From: Gemmatimonadota bacterium
GTDB lineage: Bacteria; Gemmatimonadota; Gemmatimonadetes; Gemmatimonadales; Gemmatimonadaceae
DNA: 44,967 nt
Direction: 5' to 3'
NCBI GenBank assembly: GCA_016871855.1
Contig: VHBQ01000016.1
Span: forward strand, 1 to 44,967
Part shown: piece after piece, positions 14,541 to 24,626 of the stretch
How the letters are laid out: every line of letters begins with the position of its first letter
How positions within the stretch are numbered: the stretch's first letter is position 1
The notes under the pieces: generated by a model
Database searches by the model: none
What the model was told of the DNA's origin: nothing
The model's input: only the letters and a program-made list of their open reading frames with translations
Made by a program: the position numbers and the translations under genes

Positions 14541-16454
14541 GTGGCGGCGTTGCTCGCCCGGCGCCCGACGCCCGGTGCGATCCTGCTCATCCTCGCCGTC
14601 GGACTCGGCGTTGGCGCCGAGGCCGCGCGGGTGGATCGCGAGTGCATGGCTCGCGAGCGGATGCCGTTTCGCTGCCGCCAGCGTTACGAGCCGCCGCCGG
14701 CGCTCGCGCCGTGGCGGGAGCGCGCGGGCGCCGCGATCGACCGCTACTTCCTGCGCGACACCGGGTTGGTGCGCGCCCTGCTCATTGCCGACACCCGCGG
14801 GCTCGATCCGGAGATGCGCGACCGATACGCCGACGCGGGCATCGTGCATATGCTCTCGATCTCGGGGTTGCACGTCGCAATCGTCTCAGGCGCGATGCTG
14901 ATGCTGCTGCAGGCGGTGCGCGTGCCGGCCGCGGCGGCGCGCTGGACCGGATTAGCGCTGGTAGCTCTCTACGTGTTGGTGATTGGCGCGCCACCGCCCG
15001 CCGTGCGCAGTGCGGTGATGGTCGGCGCACAGGTCGTCTCCATGGCGCTGCAGCGCAACACATCGCCGTGGGCCGCGCTCGCCTGGGGAGGCGGCATCCC
15101 ACTTCTGTACCAGCCGCGCACCGCGGTGGACCTCGGTTGGCAGCTCTCGGTGAGCGGCTTCGCCGCGCTCATCGCGGGGCGGCGTCTGGCGGAGCGCCTC
15201 GCCCCCGATTGGCTCGATGGATGGCGACGCAAGCTGGCGAGCGAACTCATCGTCAGCGTCGTCGCCTCGTTCGCCACGGCGCCGCTCGTTGCGTGGCATT
15301 TCGGGCGCGTCTCGCTGATCGCGCCGTTTGCCAACCTCGCCGCCGGTCCGATCGTCGCGGTGATGCAACCCACGCTCTTCCTGGGACTGGCGCTGTCCTG
15401 GTGGCCGGCGGCCGCCACGCTGGTGGGCGACGCGTCGATTCCGATGCTCCGGGCGTTCGATGCGGTGGCGTGGGCCGGGGCGTCGGTGCCGTGGGCCACG
15501 CTGCACGCCGCGCCCTCGCGCGTGACCGCCGTTGCGCTCGGCGTGGCGTGCGTAGCGGTGCTCGCGGCTTGTGTGCGGCACTTCTGGGAGCGCTCCGCGC
15601 TGATGGCGCTGGCCGCCGTGAGCGTGGCGGCGCTCACACCGACGCCGGGTTCCGGCGCGCTGGAAGTCCATATGATCGACGTGGGGCAGGGGGATGCCGT
15701 CGCCGTGCGCACGCCACGCGGACGCTGGCTCCTGTTCGACGCCGGCAAGGGGGACGAACGCCGCGACATGGGGCGATTCACGGTCGTCCCGTACCTGCGG
15801 GCGCGGGGCGGGCCACTCGTGCTCTTCGCGCTGTCGCATCCGCACGCCGATCACGTGGGCGGGGCGGTATCCGTGCTCAAGGCGATGCGTCCCCCCGCCT
15901 ACCTCGACGCCGCGTTCGCGGGCAGCAGTCCGCCCTATCGGCGTTCGCTCGTCGAGGCCACGCGCGTTGGCGCGGTCTGGCGACGGGCGCGCGCCGGCGA
16001 GGTGCTCGACGTGGACGGTGTGCGCCTTCGCATCCTGGCCCCCGATTCCGCGTGGATGGTGGGGCTGAAAGACCCCAATCTCTCCAGCGTCGTCGTGCGC
16101 CTCGAGTACGGCATCTCCACGATGCTGCTCACCGGCGACGCCGAGCGGCCGGAAGAGGACTGGCTGTTGGCGCGCACCCCCGAGCTCCTGCGCGCCGACC
16201 TGCTGAAGGTGGCCCACCACGGGAGCGGCACCAGCACGTCGGAGGCGTGGCTCACCGCGGTGCGGCCCCGCGCCGCGCTCGTCTCCGTGGCCGCCCGGAA
16301 CTTCTACGGCCATCCGGATCCGGCCGTGATGCGGCGGCTGGTCGCGTCGGGCGCGAGCGTGCTTCGAACCGACCAGCTGGGGCACATCGTGGCGCGGACT
16401 GACGGCACCGGGTGGACCCTGGAGGCGGCTGGTGTGCGCTGGCGCCTGCACTGA
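14541..16454 (+). CDS. comEC: ComEC/Rec2-type DNA internalisation protein
   Basis: Inner-membrane channel for uptake of transforming single-stranded DNA. From the GTG at 14541 it is 637 aa. The central part is the Competence domain (MLSISGLHVAIVSG and many membrane helices). The C-terminal metallo-beta-lactamase-like domain starts near residue 376 (HMIDVGQGDAVAV) with SHPHADHVGG near residue 432, then LTGDAE and KVAHHGSGTST. The upstream frame (from about 14403) encodes a convincing first membrane segment, IPLIAWAFAAYAAGLIAGL, but contains no ATG, GTG or TTG in frame before 14541. The true start could therefore be a rare ATT at 14427, or the N-terminus may be frameshifted from the ATGs at 14398/14401. 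Identity is solid; the start is not. Confidence 0.9.
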   Translation: MAALLARRPTPGAILLILAVGLGVGAEAARVDRECMARERMPFRCRQRYEPPPALAPWRERAGAAIDRYFLRDTGLVRALLIADTRGLDPEMRDRYADAGIVHMLSISGLHVAIVSGAMLMLLQAVRVPAAAARWTGLALVALYVLVIGAPPPAVRSAVMVGAQVVSMALQRNTSPWAALAWGGGIPLLYQPRTAVDLGWQLSVSGFAALIAGRRLAERLAPDWLDGWRRKLASELIVSVVASFATAPLVAWHFGRVSLIAPFANLAAGPIVAVMQPTLFLGLALSWWPAAATLVGDASIPMLRAFDAVAWAGASVPWATLHAAPSRVTAVALGVACVAVLAACVRHFWERSALMALAAVSVAALTPTPGSGALEVHMIDVGQGDAVAVRTPRGRWLLFDAGKGDERRDMGRFTVVPYLRARGGPLVLFALSHPHADHVGGAVSVLKAMRPPAYLDAAFAGSSPPYRRSLVEATRVGAVWRRARAGEVLDVDGVRLRILAPDSAWMVGLKDPNLSSVVVRLEYGISTMLLTGDAERPEEDWLLARTPELLRADLLKVAHHGSGTSTSEAWLTAVRPRAALVSVAARNFYGHPDPAVMRRLVASGASVLRTDQLGHIVARTDGTGWTLEAAGVRWRLH

Positions 16455-16512
16455 GCTTGCGCTCGTGGCAGCAGGCCTGATCGAGCACCGTCGGCCAGAA
16501 GCGCGCGATGCG

Positions 16513-16546
16513 CTGGCAAACATGCGTGGCACCGGCGACTTTTAGG
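16513..16546 (+). promoter_or_regulatory. Candidate fbp promoter
   Basis: CTGGCA (16513-16518) and CGACTT (16536-16541) are 17 bp apart, and the downstream box continues as ACTTTTAGGCAGC. Apart from one T, this matches ACTTTTTAGGCTGC upstream of alr, again 17 bp after a -35-like hexamer. The leader to the fbp GTG at 16574 would be about 25 nt. Weak match to sigma-70 consensus; the shared motif is the main support. Confidence 0.35.
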
Positions 16547-16573
16547 CAGCACTCCACGCGCTGAGGCCCTGCC

Positions 16574-19168
<2,595 letters not shown>

Positions 19169-19172
19169 AGGG

Positions 19173-19236
19173 TGATTTTGGACTTGGACCGAGGATTGCG
19201 ACTGAGGACCTCGATCGAGGATGCCGATTCGCGATC
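19173..19236 (-). repeat. 64-bp element, copy 2 (inverted)
   Basis: The complement reads GATCGCG, then 13-bp units AATCGGCATCCTC, GATCGAGGTCCTC, AGTCGCAATCCTC, GGTCCAAGTCCAA, then AATCA: 64 bp in the same 7+52+5 plan as the copy before miaB. It begins 4 bp after the mutase stop codon and abuts a forward copy at 19236, so the pair is head to head. Confidence 0.88.
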
Positions 19237-19299
19237 ATCGCCCGTCTAATTCCAGCATCGCAATCCTCGATCGAAATCCTCGGTCCAAATCAATAGTCT
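19236..19299 (+). repeat. 64-bp element, copy 3 (forward, first unit diverged)
   Basis: CATCGCC (19236-19242), a diverged unit (19243-19255), then CATCGCAATCCTC, GATCGAAATCCTC, GGTCCAAATCAAT and AGTCT. Together with copy 2 it makes an imperfect palindrome over 127 bp that could fold into a cruciform or long RNA hairpin. It ends 3 bp before the TTG start of the next gene. Confidence 0.82.
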
Positions 19300-19302
19300 C
19301 CC

Positions 19303-20391
19303 TTGTACTCCACCTGCCTCTACTGCCACGCGACCCTCGGCCACAACGAGGCGGTGGAGCATTTCCCCGTGGGGCGTCGGCTGGCGTTCGACCTCTCGAA
19401 TGGCCGTCTCTGGGTAATCTGCGCGCGGTGCAAGCGCTGGAACCTCTCGCCTGAAGAGGAGCGCTGGGCAGCGATCGAGGAGTGTGAGCGGCTCTTTGCG
19501 CAGACGCGCCTGCGCATGAGCACCGACAACATTGGGCTCGCCCGCCTCGCGGAAGGGACCGAGCTTGTTCGGGTCGGTGCGGCGATGCGGCCGGAGATGG
19601 CCGCGTGGCGGTTCGGGGCGCAGCTTGCTGCCCGGCGGCGGCAGTACCGCTGGCTCGTGGCGGGTGGTGCGGTGGCGCTGGGCAGTGTTTACGCAGGGAT
19701 CTCGGCGGCGGGCATCGGCGTCGGGGCGTTCTACAACCTGTGGCAGATCATGGAGCGGGGATACGAACGCGCCACGCGGCTTGTACTGCCGACGCCGAGC
19801 CATATCGCCGAGGATCCAGAGGATCCGCCGGTGCGCTCCGTGTTTGGCATTCGACTGCCGGCAACAAGCCGCGACCCGGCGCGCGTGGAGTCGCATCCGC
19901 GCGTCGAGAGCAAGCACACCCGAAACACCAAGCTCTGGCTGGACCCAGCAGACGAGACCTTGGAAGTGCGCGTGCCGGTCGTCGGTCGCCGCGTCGTGAC
20001 CTACCGTGGGCCTGGGGCCGAGTCCGTGCTTCCAAAGCTCGTTGCGAAGCTCAATCGATTCGGCGGGAAGAAGGTTGATGAGCAGTTGGCCGTGGACATG
20101 CTGTCCACGGTCGCACAGGACCGGGCGGAGAACCTCGCGGCCGGGGTGATCCGTCGCTACGTCGGGAAGAGCCTCGGCACCAAGGAGATGGGCGAGTACG
20201 GCGGTCCGATCTCCCTCGCCCTCGAAATGGCCCTGCAAGAGCAGCGCGAACGCGAACTCCTCGCTGGAGAACTGCTCGAACTCGAGTTCGCCTGGCGCGA
20301 AGCAGAAGAACTGGCTCGCATCGCCGACACCCTGACGTCGTCGAGCATTGATACGGCGCTGGCGCGGCTCAAAGCGCGACTGGACGGATAG
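19303..20391 (+). CDS. Conserved hypothetical zinc-ribbon membrane protein
   Basis: A 362-aa protein of unknown function. The N-terminus carries two CxxC pairs (C5/C8 in CLYC and C40/C43 in CARC) that should bind one zinc, with HFPVGRRLAFD between them. Residues about 112-145 contain a hydrophobic segment (WLVAGGAVALGSVYAGISAAG). The C-terminal half is soluble and charged, ending in a probable coiled coil (ALQEQRERELLAGELLELEFAWREAEELARIAD). The TTG at 19303 places the first zinc pair at the N-terminus; no ATG gives a complete ribbon. The gene is flanked by 64-bp elements on both sides. I have a weak memory of similar proteins in Gemmatimonadota but no assigned role. Confidence 0.78.
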   Translation: MYSTCLYCHATLGHNEAVEHFPVGRRLAFDLSNGRLWVICARCKRWNLSPEEERWAAIEECERLFAQTRLRMSTDNIGLARLAEGTELVRVGAAMRPEMAAWRFGAQLAARRRQYRWLVAGGAVALGSVYAGISAAGIGVGAFYNLWQIMERGYERATRLVLPTPSHIAEDPEDPPVRSVFGIRLPATSRDPARVESHPRVESKHTRNTKLWLDPADETLEVRVPVVGRRVVTYRGPGAESVLPKLVAKLNRFGGKKVDEQLAVDMLSTVAQDRAENLAAGVIRRYVGKSLGTKEMGEYGGPISLALEMALQEQRERELLAGELLELEFAWREAEELARIADTLTSSSIDTALARLKARLDG

Positions 20392-20445
20392 GCTGCGCGA
20401 GTGGCCCCGGTCACGCGCTGCGGCCCGGTCGCGGCCACGCGCCGT

Positions 20446-20509
20446 CATCGCCAATCGGAATCCGGATTCGTGATCCTGAATCGCAATCCGGATTCCAAAT
20501 CCTCTATCG
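20446..20509 (+). repeat. 64-bp element, copy 4
   Basis: CATCGCC, 13-bp units at 20453-20465, 20466-20478, 20479-20491 and 20492-20504 (AATCGGAATCCGG, ATTCGTGATCCTG, AATCGCAATCCGG, ATTCCAAATCCTC), then TATCG. Length and unit order equal copy 1. It lies 54 bp after the zinc-ribbon gene and immediately before the inverted repeat at 20512. Confidence 0.9.
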
Positions 20510-20511
20510 AT

Positions 20512-20555
20512 GTGGTAAACTAAATGGCTGTCGCATCTTAGCCCCCGTTTACCAC
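20512..20555 (+). promoter_or_regulatory. Perfect 9-bp inverted repeat bracketing the leader of the FmdB-like gene
   Basis: GTGGTAAAC (20512-20520) and GTTTACCAC (20547-20555) are exact complements separated by 26 nt, the right arm ending one base before the ATG at 20557. No Shine-Dalgarno is visible in the space. In DNA this could be a two-site operator around a promoter (TAAACTAAAT is AT-rich for this genome); in RNA a stem would hold the start region. Confidence 0.65.
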
Positions 20556-20556
20556 C

Positions 20557-20880
20557 ATGCCCACGTACGAGTATCGCTGCGAAAACGGCCACGACTTCGA
20601 GGAGTTCTTCCTGAAGATCAGCGCCGCCAAGTCCGAGTTGCCTTGTCCCTCCTGCGGCACCCGCGGGGAGCGCCGCATGTCTGCCGGCGCCGGCCTGCTG
20701 TTCAAGGGATCGGGCTTCTACATCACGGACTACGGCAAGGACGGCAAGAAGGCGGCCGCTAAGCCGAGCACGAGCGCTGCGTCCGAGGGCTCCAGCACGT
20801 CGTCCGGGGAGGGCGCCAAGAGCGAGTCGAAGCCGGCCGCCCCCGCCACGCCGGCCACGCCGTCGAAGGGCGGCGAATGA
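20557..20880 (+). CDS. FmdB-family zinc-ribbon protein
   Basis: A 107-aa protein starting [18 protein letters not shown], the standard opening of the FmdB putative regulatory family. Cysteines C30 and C33 (PCPSCG) form one half of the zinc site. The other half has only C8 plus H12 (CENGH) instead of the more common CxxC, so the ligand set may be C-H-C-C. The C-terminal 40 residues are low-complexity Ala/Ser/Thr/Pro/Lys and probably disordered. The family is widespread but its biochemical role is not settled. Its stop overlaps the argS start as ATGA. Confidence 0.85.
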   Translation: MPTYEYRCENGHDFEEFFLKISAAKSELPCPSCGTRGERRMSAGAGLLFKGSGFYITDYGKDGKKAAAKPSTSAASEGSSTSSGEGAKSESKPAAPATPATPSKGGE

Positions 20881-22574
20881 CGCCGGACGAGCTGCTTCGC
20901 GCTGAACTCGCCCGCGCTGCGGCGGCCATCGGCGCCCCAGCCGGCGCGGTCGCCGTTCTTGAGCGTCCGCGCGATCCTGCCCATGGGGATTGGGCGACGA
21001 ACCTGGCGATGACGCTGGCGAAGCCGCTCGGCAAGAAGCCGCGCGACATCGCCGCCGAGCTTGTGGCGCATCTCGATCTCTCGGCGGCCGGCGTCTCGTC
21101 CACCGAAATCGCCGGTCCGGGCTTCATCAACTTTCGCCTCTCGTCGGGGGCGCACGCGCGTGGGCTCGCCGACATCCTGTCTCAGGGGGCGGCCTACGGC
21201 CGCTCGACCGTCGGGGCGGGGCAGCCGGTCAACGTCGAGTTCGTCTCGGCCAACCCCACGGGCCCCCTGCACGTCGGTCACGGCCGGCAGGCCGCGCTGG
21301 GCGACGCGATCAGCGCATTGCTTGAGGGGGCAGGGTACGCGGTCACGCGTGAGTTCTACTACAACGACGCCGGCGTGCAGATCGAGAACCTCGCCAAGTC
21401 GCTGTGGGTGCGTGTCGCGCAGGCGGCGGGCATCGACGTCGCCATCCCCGAGGGTGGGTACAACGGCGAGTACATCAAGGAAATCGCGGAACGGTACCTG
21501 TCCGAACACGGCGCCCCCCCGCACTCCGCTCTCCTCCCCGGCGCCCAGGCAATCGCCGCCGGCGAGCGTCCCGCCGATGCCGCGCTCTTCGACGCGATGC
21601 GCCGCTTCGCTGTCGCCGCGCTGCGCGCCGAGCAGGACCTCGACCTGAAGGCGTTCGGCGTCAAGTTCGACGTCTACTATCTCGAGTCGTCGCTGTACAC
21701 CGACGGGCTCGTCGAGGAGACGGTCGGCATGCTCCAAAAGGGCGGCCACACGTTCGAGGACGACGGCGCCCTTTGGCTGCGCACCACCGACTTCGGGGAC
21801 GACAAAGACCGCGTGATGCGCAAGCGCGACGGCACGTACACGTACTTCGTGCCCGACGTCGCGTACCACGTGACCAAGTGGCGTCGCGGCTTCACGCGCG
21901 CCATCAACGTGCAGGGGGCCGATCACCACGGCACGACGGCGCGCGTGCGCGCCGGGTTGCAGGCGCTGGAAGTTGGCGTACCGAAGGGCTACCCCGACTA
22001 CGTCCTGCACCAGATGGTGACCGTCACGCGTGGCGGCGAAGAGGTGAAGATCTCCAAGCGGGCCGGCAGCTACGTGACGGTGCGCGATCTCATCGATGAC
22101 GTGGGGCGCGACGCGGTCCGCTACTTCCTCCTGATGCGCAAGGGTGACAGCCAGCTCGTCTTCGACGTGGACCTCGCCCGGTCGCAATCGGAGGAGAATC
22201 CCGTCTACTACATCCAGATGGCGCACGCGCGGCTGAGCGGCATCTTCCGCGTGGGCGAGGTGGATCCGGCGTCCATCATCGCCGACGGCGTCTCATGGGA
22301 CGCACTGTCCGAGGACGCCGAACGCGAGCTGGTGAAGTCGCTGCTCGACTATCCGCGCCTCGTCGCCGGCGCCGTCGAGGCGCTCGAGCCGCACCGCGTC
22401 GCCGCCTACTTGCTCGAGACCGCGCGCCAGGTGCACCTCTGGTATCACAAGCACCACGTCCTCGGCGAGCCGCCCGAGATCCTGCGCGCGCGCCTAGCGC
22501 TGGCCAAGGCGGCCCGGCAGGTGCTGGCGAATGGTCTGTCATTGCTGGGAATCCAAGCGCCGGAGCGCATGTAG
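20877..22574 (+). CDS. argS: Arginyl-tRNA synthetase
   Basis: Charges tRNA-Arg. The 565-aa class I enzyme has the N-terminal Add-1 domain, the HIGH box as HVGH in [14 protein letters not shown], and a KMSKS-equivalent [21 protein letters not shown] and [17 protein letters not shown] are family-specific blocks, and the C-terminal DALR domain covers roughly the last 110 residues ([27 protein letters not shown]). The start overlaps the FmdB-like gene stop by 4 nt. Confidence 0.97.
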   Translation: MTPDELLRAELARAAAAIGAPAGAVAVLERPRDPAHGDWATNLAMTLAKPLGKKPRDIAAELVAHLDLSAAGVSSTEIAGPGFINFRLSSGAHARGLADILSQGAAYGRSTVGAGQPVNVEFVSANPTGPLHVGHGRQAALGDAISALLEGAGYAVTREFYYNDAGVQIENLAKSLWVRVAQAAGIDVAIPEGGYNGEYIKEIAERYLSEHGAPPHSALLPGAQAIAAGERPADAALFDAMRRFAVAALRAEQDLDLKAFGVKFDVYYLESSLYTDGLVEETVGMLQKGGHTFEDDGALWLRTTDFGDDKDRVMRKRDGTYTYFVPDVAYHVTKWRRGFTRAINVQGADHHGTTARVRAGLQALEVGVPKGYPDYVLHQMVTVTRGGEEVKISKRAGSYVTVRDLIDDVGRDAVRYFLLMRKGDSQLVFDVDLARSQSEENPVYYIQMAHARLSGIFRVGEVDPASIIADGVSWDALSEDAERELVKSLLDYPRLVAGAVEALEPHRVAAYLLETARQVHLWYHKHHVLGEPPEILRARLALAKAARQVLANGLSLLGIQAPERM

Positions 22575-22583
22575 TCCCAGCCC

Positions 22584-22670
22584 CCTGCACCCCACTCTGC
22601 ACCGTTCCCCTGCACCCCACTCCGCACCGTTCCCCTGCACCCCACTCTGCTCCCTTCCTCTGCACCCCCG
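22584..22670 (+). repeat. 25-bp tandem array between argS and the PfkB gene
   Basis: Three 25-bp units at 22584-22608, 22609-22633 and 22634-22658 with the pattern CCTGCACCCCACTCTGCACC plus GTTCC, and a partial fourth up to 22670. The array fills nearly the whole intergenic space and stops 2 bp before the ATG at 22673, leaving no ribosome binding site. The + strand is very C-rich and G-poor. Confidence 0.9.
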
Positions 22671-22672
22671 CT

Positions 22673-23590
22673 ATGTCGCTCTTAGTTGTCGGTTCCGTCG
22701 CTCTAGACTCGGTGGAGACTCCCTTCGGCAAGGCCGACGAGGTGCTCGGCGGTTCCGCCACGTACTTCTCCGCGTCGGCAAGTCACCAGGGACCGGTGCA
22801 GCTGGTGGGGGTCGTCGGCAGCGACTACCCGGTGGAGCGCCTCGAGGCGCTGCGTGACCGGCGCGTGGACCTCAGCGGCCTCGAACGCGCCGAGGGCGAG
22901 TCGTTCCGCTGGCGCGGCCGGTACCGGCACGACCTGAACTCCGCGGAGACGCTCGAGACGCGGCTCGGCGTCTTCTCGCATTTCCGCCCCAAGTTGCCTG
23001 ATGCGTTCAAGAGCGCGCAGTACGTCTTCCTTGCGAACATCGACCCACGCCTGCAGCTGCAGGTGCTGGAGCAGGTGGAGCAGCCGAAGTTCGTTGCGTG
23101 CGACACGATGAACTTCTGGATCGAGTCGCGCCGCGGCGACCTGCTCGATCTGCTCACGCGCGTGGACCTCATCACCCTGAACGACGGCGAGGCCCGCCAG
23201 CTCACCGAGCAGTCCAACCTCGTGCAGGCCGCGCGCTGGATCCTCGCCCGCGGGCCGAAGACGGTGCTCATCAAGAAGGGGGAGCACGGCGCGTTCATGT
23301 TCACGCGCGACTCCATCTTCTTCGCGCCCGCCTATCCGCTTGAGGCGGTGTTCGATCCAACGGGGGCCGGCGACTCCTTTGCCGGCGGCTTCATGGGCTA
23401 TGTGGCGCGCACCAAGGACCTCAGTGAGGCGAACCTGCGCCGCGCGGTCGTCGTCGGCTCGGCGATGGGATCGTTCGTCGTCGAGGCGTTTTCCATCACG
23501 CGCCTCCTCTCCGTGACGCGCGACGACATCGACCGCCGCGTCGCCGACTTCCACCACCTCGTCTCGTTCGACCAGGAGATGCCGGCGTGA
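22673..23590 (+). CDS. PfkB-family carbohydrate/nucleoside kinase
   Basis: A 305-aa ribokinase-like enzyme that phosphorylates a sugar or nucleoside with ATP. The N-terminal GG motif is VLGGSATYFSAS; the C-terminal PfkB signature is D228-PTGAGDSFAGGF with catalytic D234. ITLNDGEARQLT is the usual mid-protein motif. The substrate cannot be read from sequence. Position between argS and purM and within a purine/riboflavin operon makes a nucleoside such as adenosine or inosine possible, but this is inference. The start at 22673 gives a normal ribokinase-fold N-terminus (MSLLVVGSVALDSV). Its stop overlaps purM as GTGA. Confidence 0.9.
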   Translation: MSLLVVGSVALDSVETPFGKADEVLGGSATYFSASASHQGPVQLVGVVGSDYPVERLEALRDRRVDLSGLERAEGESFRWRGRYRHDLNSAETLETRLGVFSHFRPKLPDAFKSAQYVFLANIDPRLQLQVLEQVEQPKFVACDTMNFWIESRRGDLLDLLTRVDLITLNDGEARQLTEQSNLVQAARWILARGPKTVLIKKGEHGAFMFTRDSIFFAPAYPLEAVFDPTGAGDSFAGGFMGYVARTKDLSEANLRRAVVVGSAMGSFVVEAFSITRLLSVTRDDIDRRVADFHHLVSFDQEMPA

Positions 23591-24624
23591 CGAACCCGGG
23601 GCTGACCTACGCGGGCGCGGGTGTGGACATCGACGCCGCCGAGGCGTCCAAGCACCGAATCAAGGCGCACGTCGAGAGCACATTCACCGCCGGCGCGCGA
23701 GGCGCCTTCGGCGGGTTTGGCGGGATGTTCCGCGTGCCGGCGGGCGCCAAGGCCCCGTTGCTCGTGTCGAGCGCCGACGGCGTGGGCACGAAAATCAAGC
23801 TCGCCATCGAGGCCGGCCGCCACGACACCATCGGCCACTGCCTCGTCAACCACTGCGTCAACGACATCCTCGTGCAGGGAGCCGAGCCGCTCTTCTTCCT
23901 CGACTACGTGGCGTTTGGCAAGCTCCTGCCCGAAGTGGTGGAGCAGGTGGTAGCTGGCGTGGCAGCAGGCTGCCGCGAGAACGCGTGCGCGCTCGTCGGC
24001 GGCGAGACCGCGGAGATGCCCGGCCTCTACACGCCGCCCGACTACGATCTCGCCGGGTTCATCGTTGGCTGGGTGGAGGAGGATCAGGTCATCACGCGCG
24101 ACCGCGTGCGCGAGGGCGATGTGCTCGTCGCGCTCGCCTCGAGCGGCCTGCACACCAACGGCTACTCGCTGGCGCGCCGCATTCTCGACGAACGGCTCAA
24201 GCTGCGCCCGCAGGACCCGTTCCCGGGAGACACGCGCACCATGGCTGACGTGATGCTGGCGGTGCACCGCTCGTACCTGAGGGCGCTGGCCCCGGTGCGC
24301 GGCGCGATCCACGCGATGGCGCACATCACGGGTGGCGGACTGCCCGGGAACCTCGACCGGTCGCTTCCGCCGTCGCTCGACGCCGAAGTGGATCTCGCGA
24401 GCTGGGAGGTGCCGAACGTCTTCCGCGTGCTCGGCGAGGCGGGCGGCGTGCCGCGCGACGAGATGTTCCGCGCCTTCAACATGGGCGTGGGGATGGTAGT
24501 GATCACCGACGATGCCGGGGCGGCGCAGGTGCGTGCGAGCGCCACGGCGGCCGGTGTGGACAACTGGATGCTCGGCCGGGTCATCCCGGGGAGCGGACGC
24601 GTGATTCTCAAGGGAGGGAAGTGA
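23587..24624 (+). CDS. purM: Phosphoribosylformylglycinamidine cyclo-ligase (AIR synthetase)
   Basis: ATP-dependent closure of FGAM to aminoimidazole ribonucleotide, step five of purine synthesis. The 345-aa protein shows YAGAGVDIDAAE at the start, then SADGVGTKIKLA, NHCVNDILVQGAEPLFFLDY, LVGGETAEMPG, ALASSGLHTNGYSLAR, HITGGGLPGNL and FNMGVGM, which together cover the whole PurM signature set. The GTG start overlaps the preceding stop. Purine synthesis sits next to riboflavin genes, which use GTP as precursor. Confidence 0.97.
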   Translation: MTNPGLTYAGAGVDIDAAEASKHRIKAHVESTFTAGARGAFGGFGGMFRVPAGAKAPLLVSSADGVGTKIKLAIEAGRHDTIGHCLVNHCVNDILVQGAEPLFFLDYVAFGKLLPEVVEQVVAGVAAGCRENACALVGGETAEMPGLYTPPDYDLAGFIVGWVEEDQVITRDRVREGDVLVALASSGLHTNGYSLARRILDERLKLRPQDPFPGDTRTMADVMLAVHRSYLRALAPVRGAIHAMAHITGGGLPGNLDRSLPPSLDAEVDLASWEVPNVFRVLGEAGGVPRDEMFRAFNMGVGMVVITDDAGAAQVRASATAAGVDNWMLGRVIPGSGRVILKGGK

Positions 24625-24626
24625 CG

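Noticed and set aside
22584-22670. CRISPR-like array of 25-bp repeats
   Set aside because: The units are directly adjacent with no spacers, so it is a simple tandem array.
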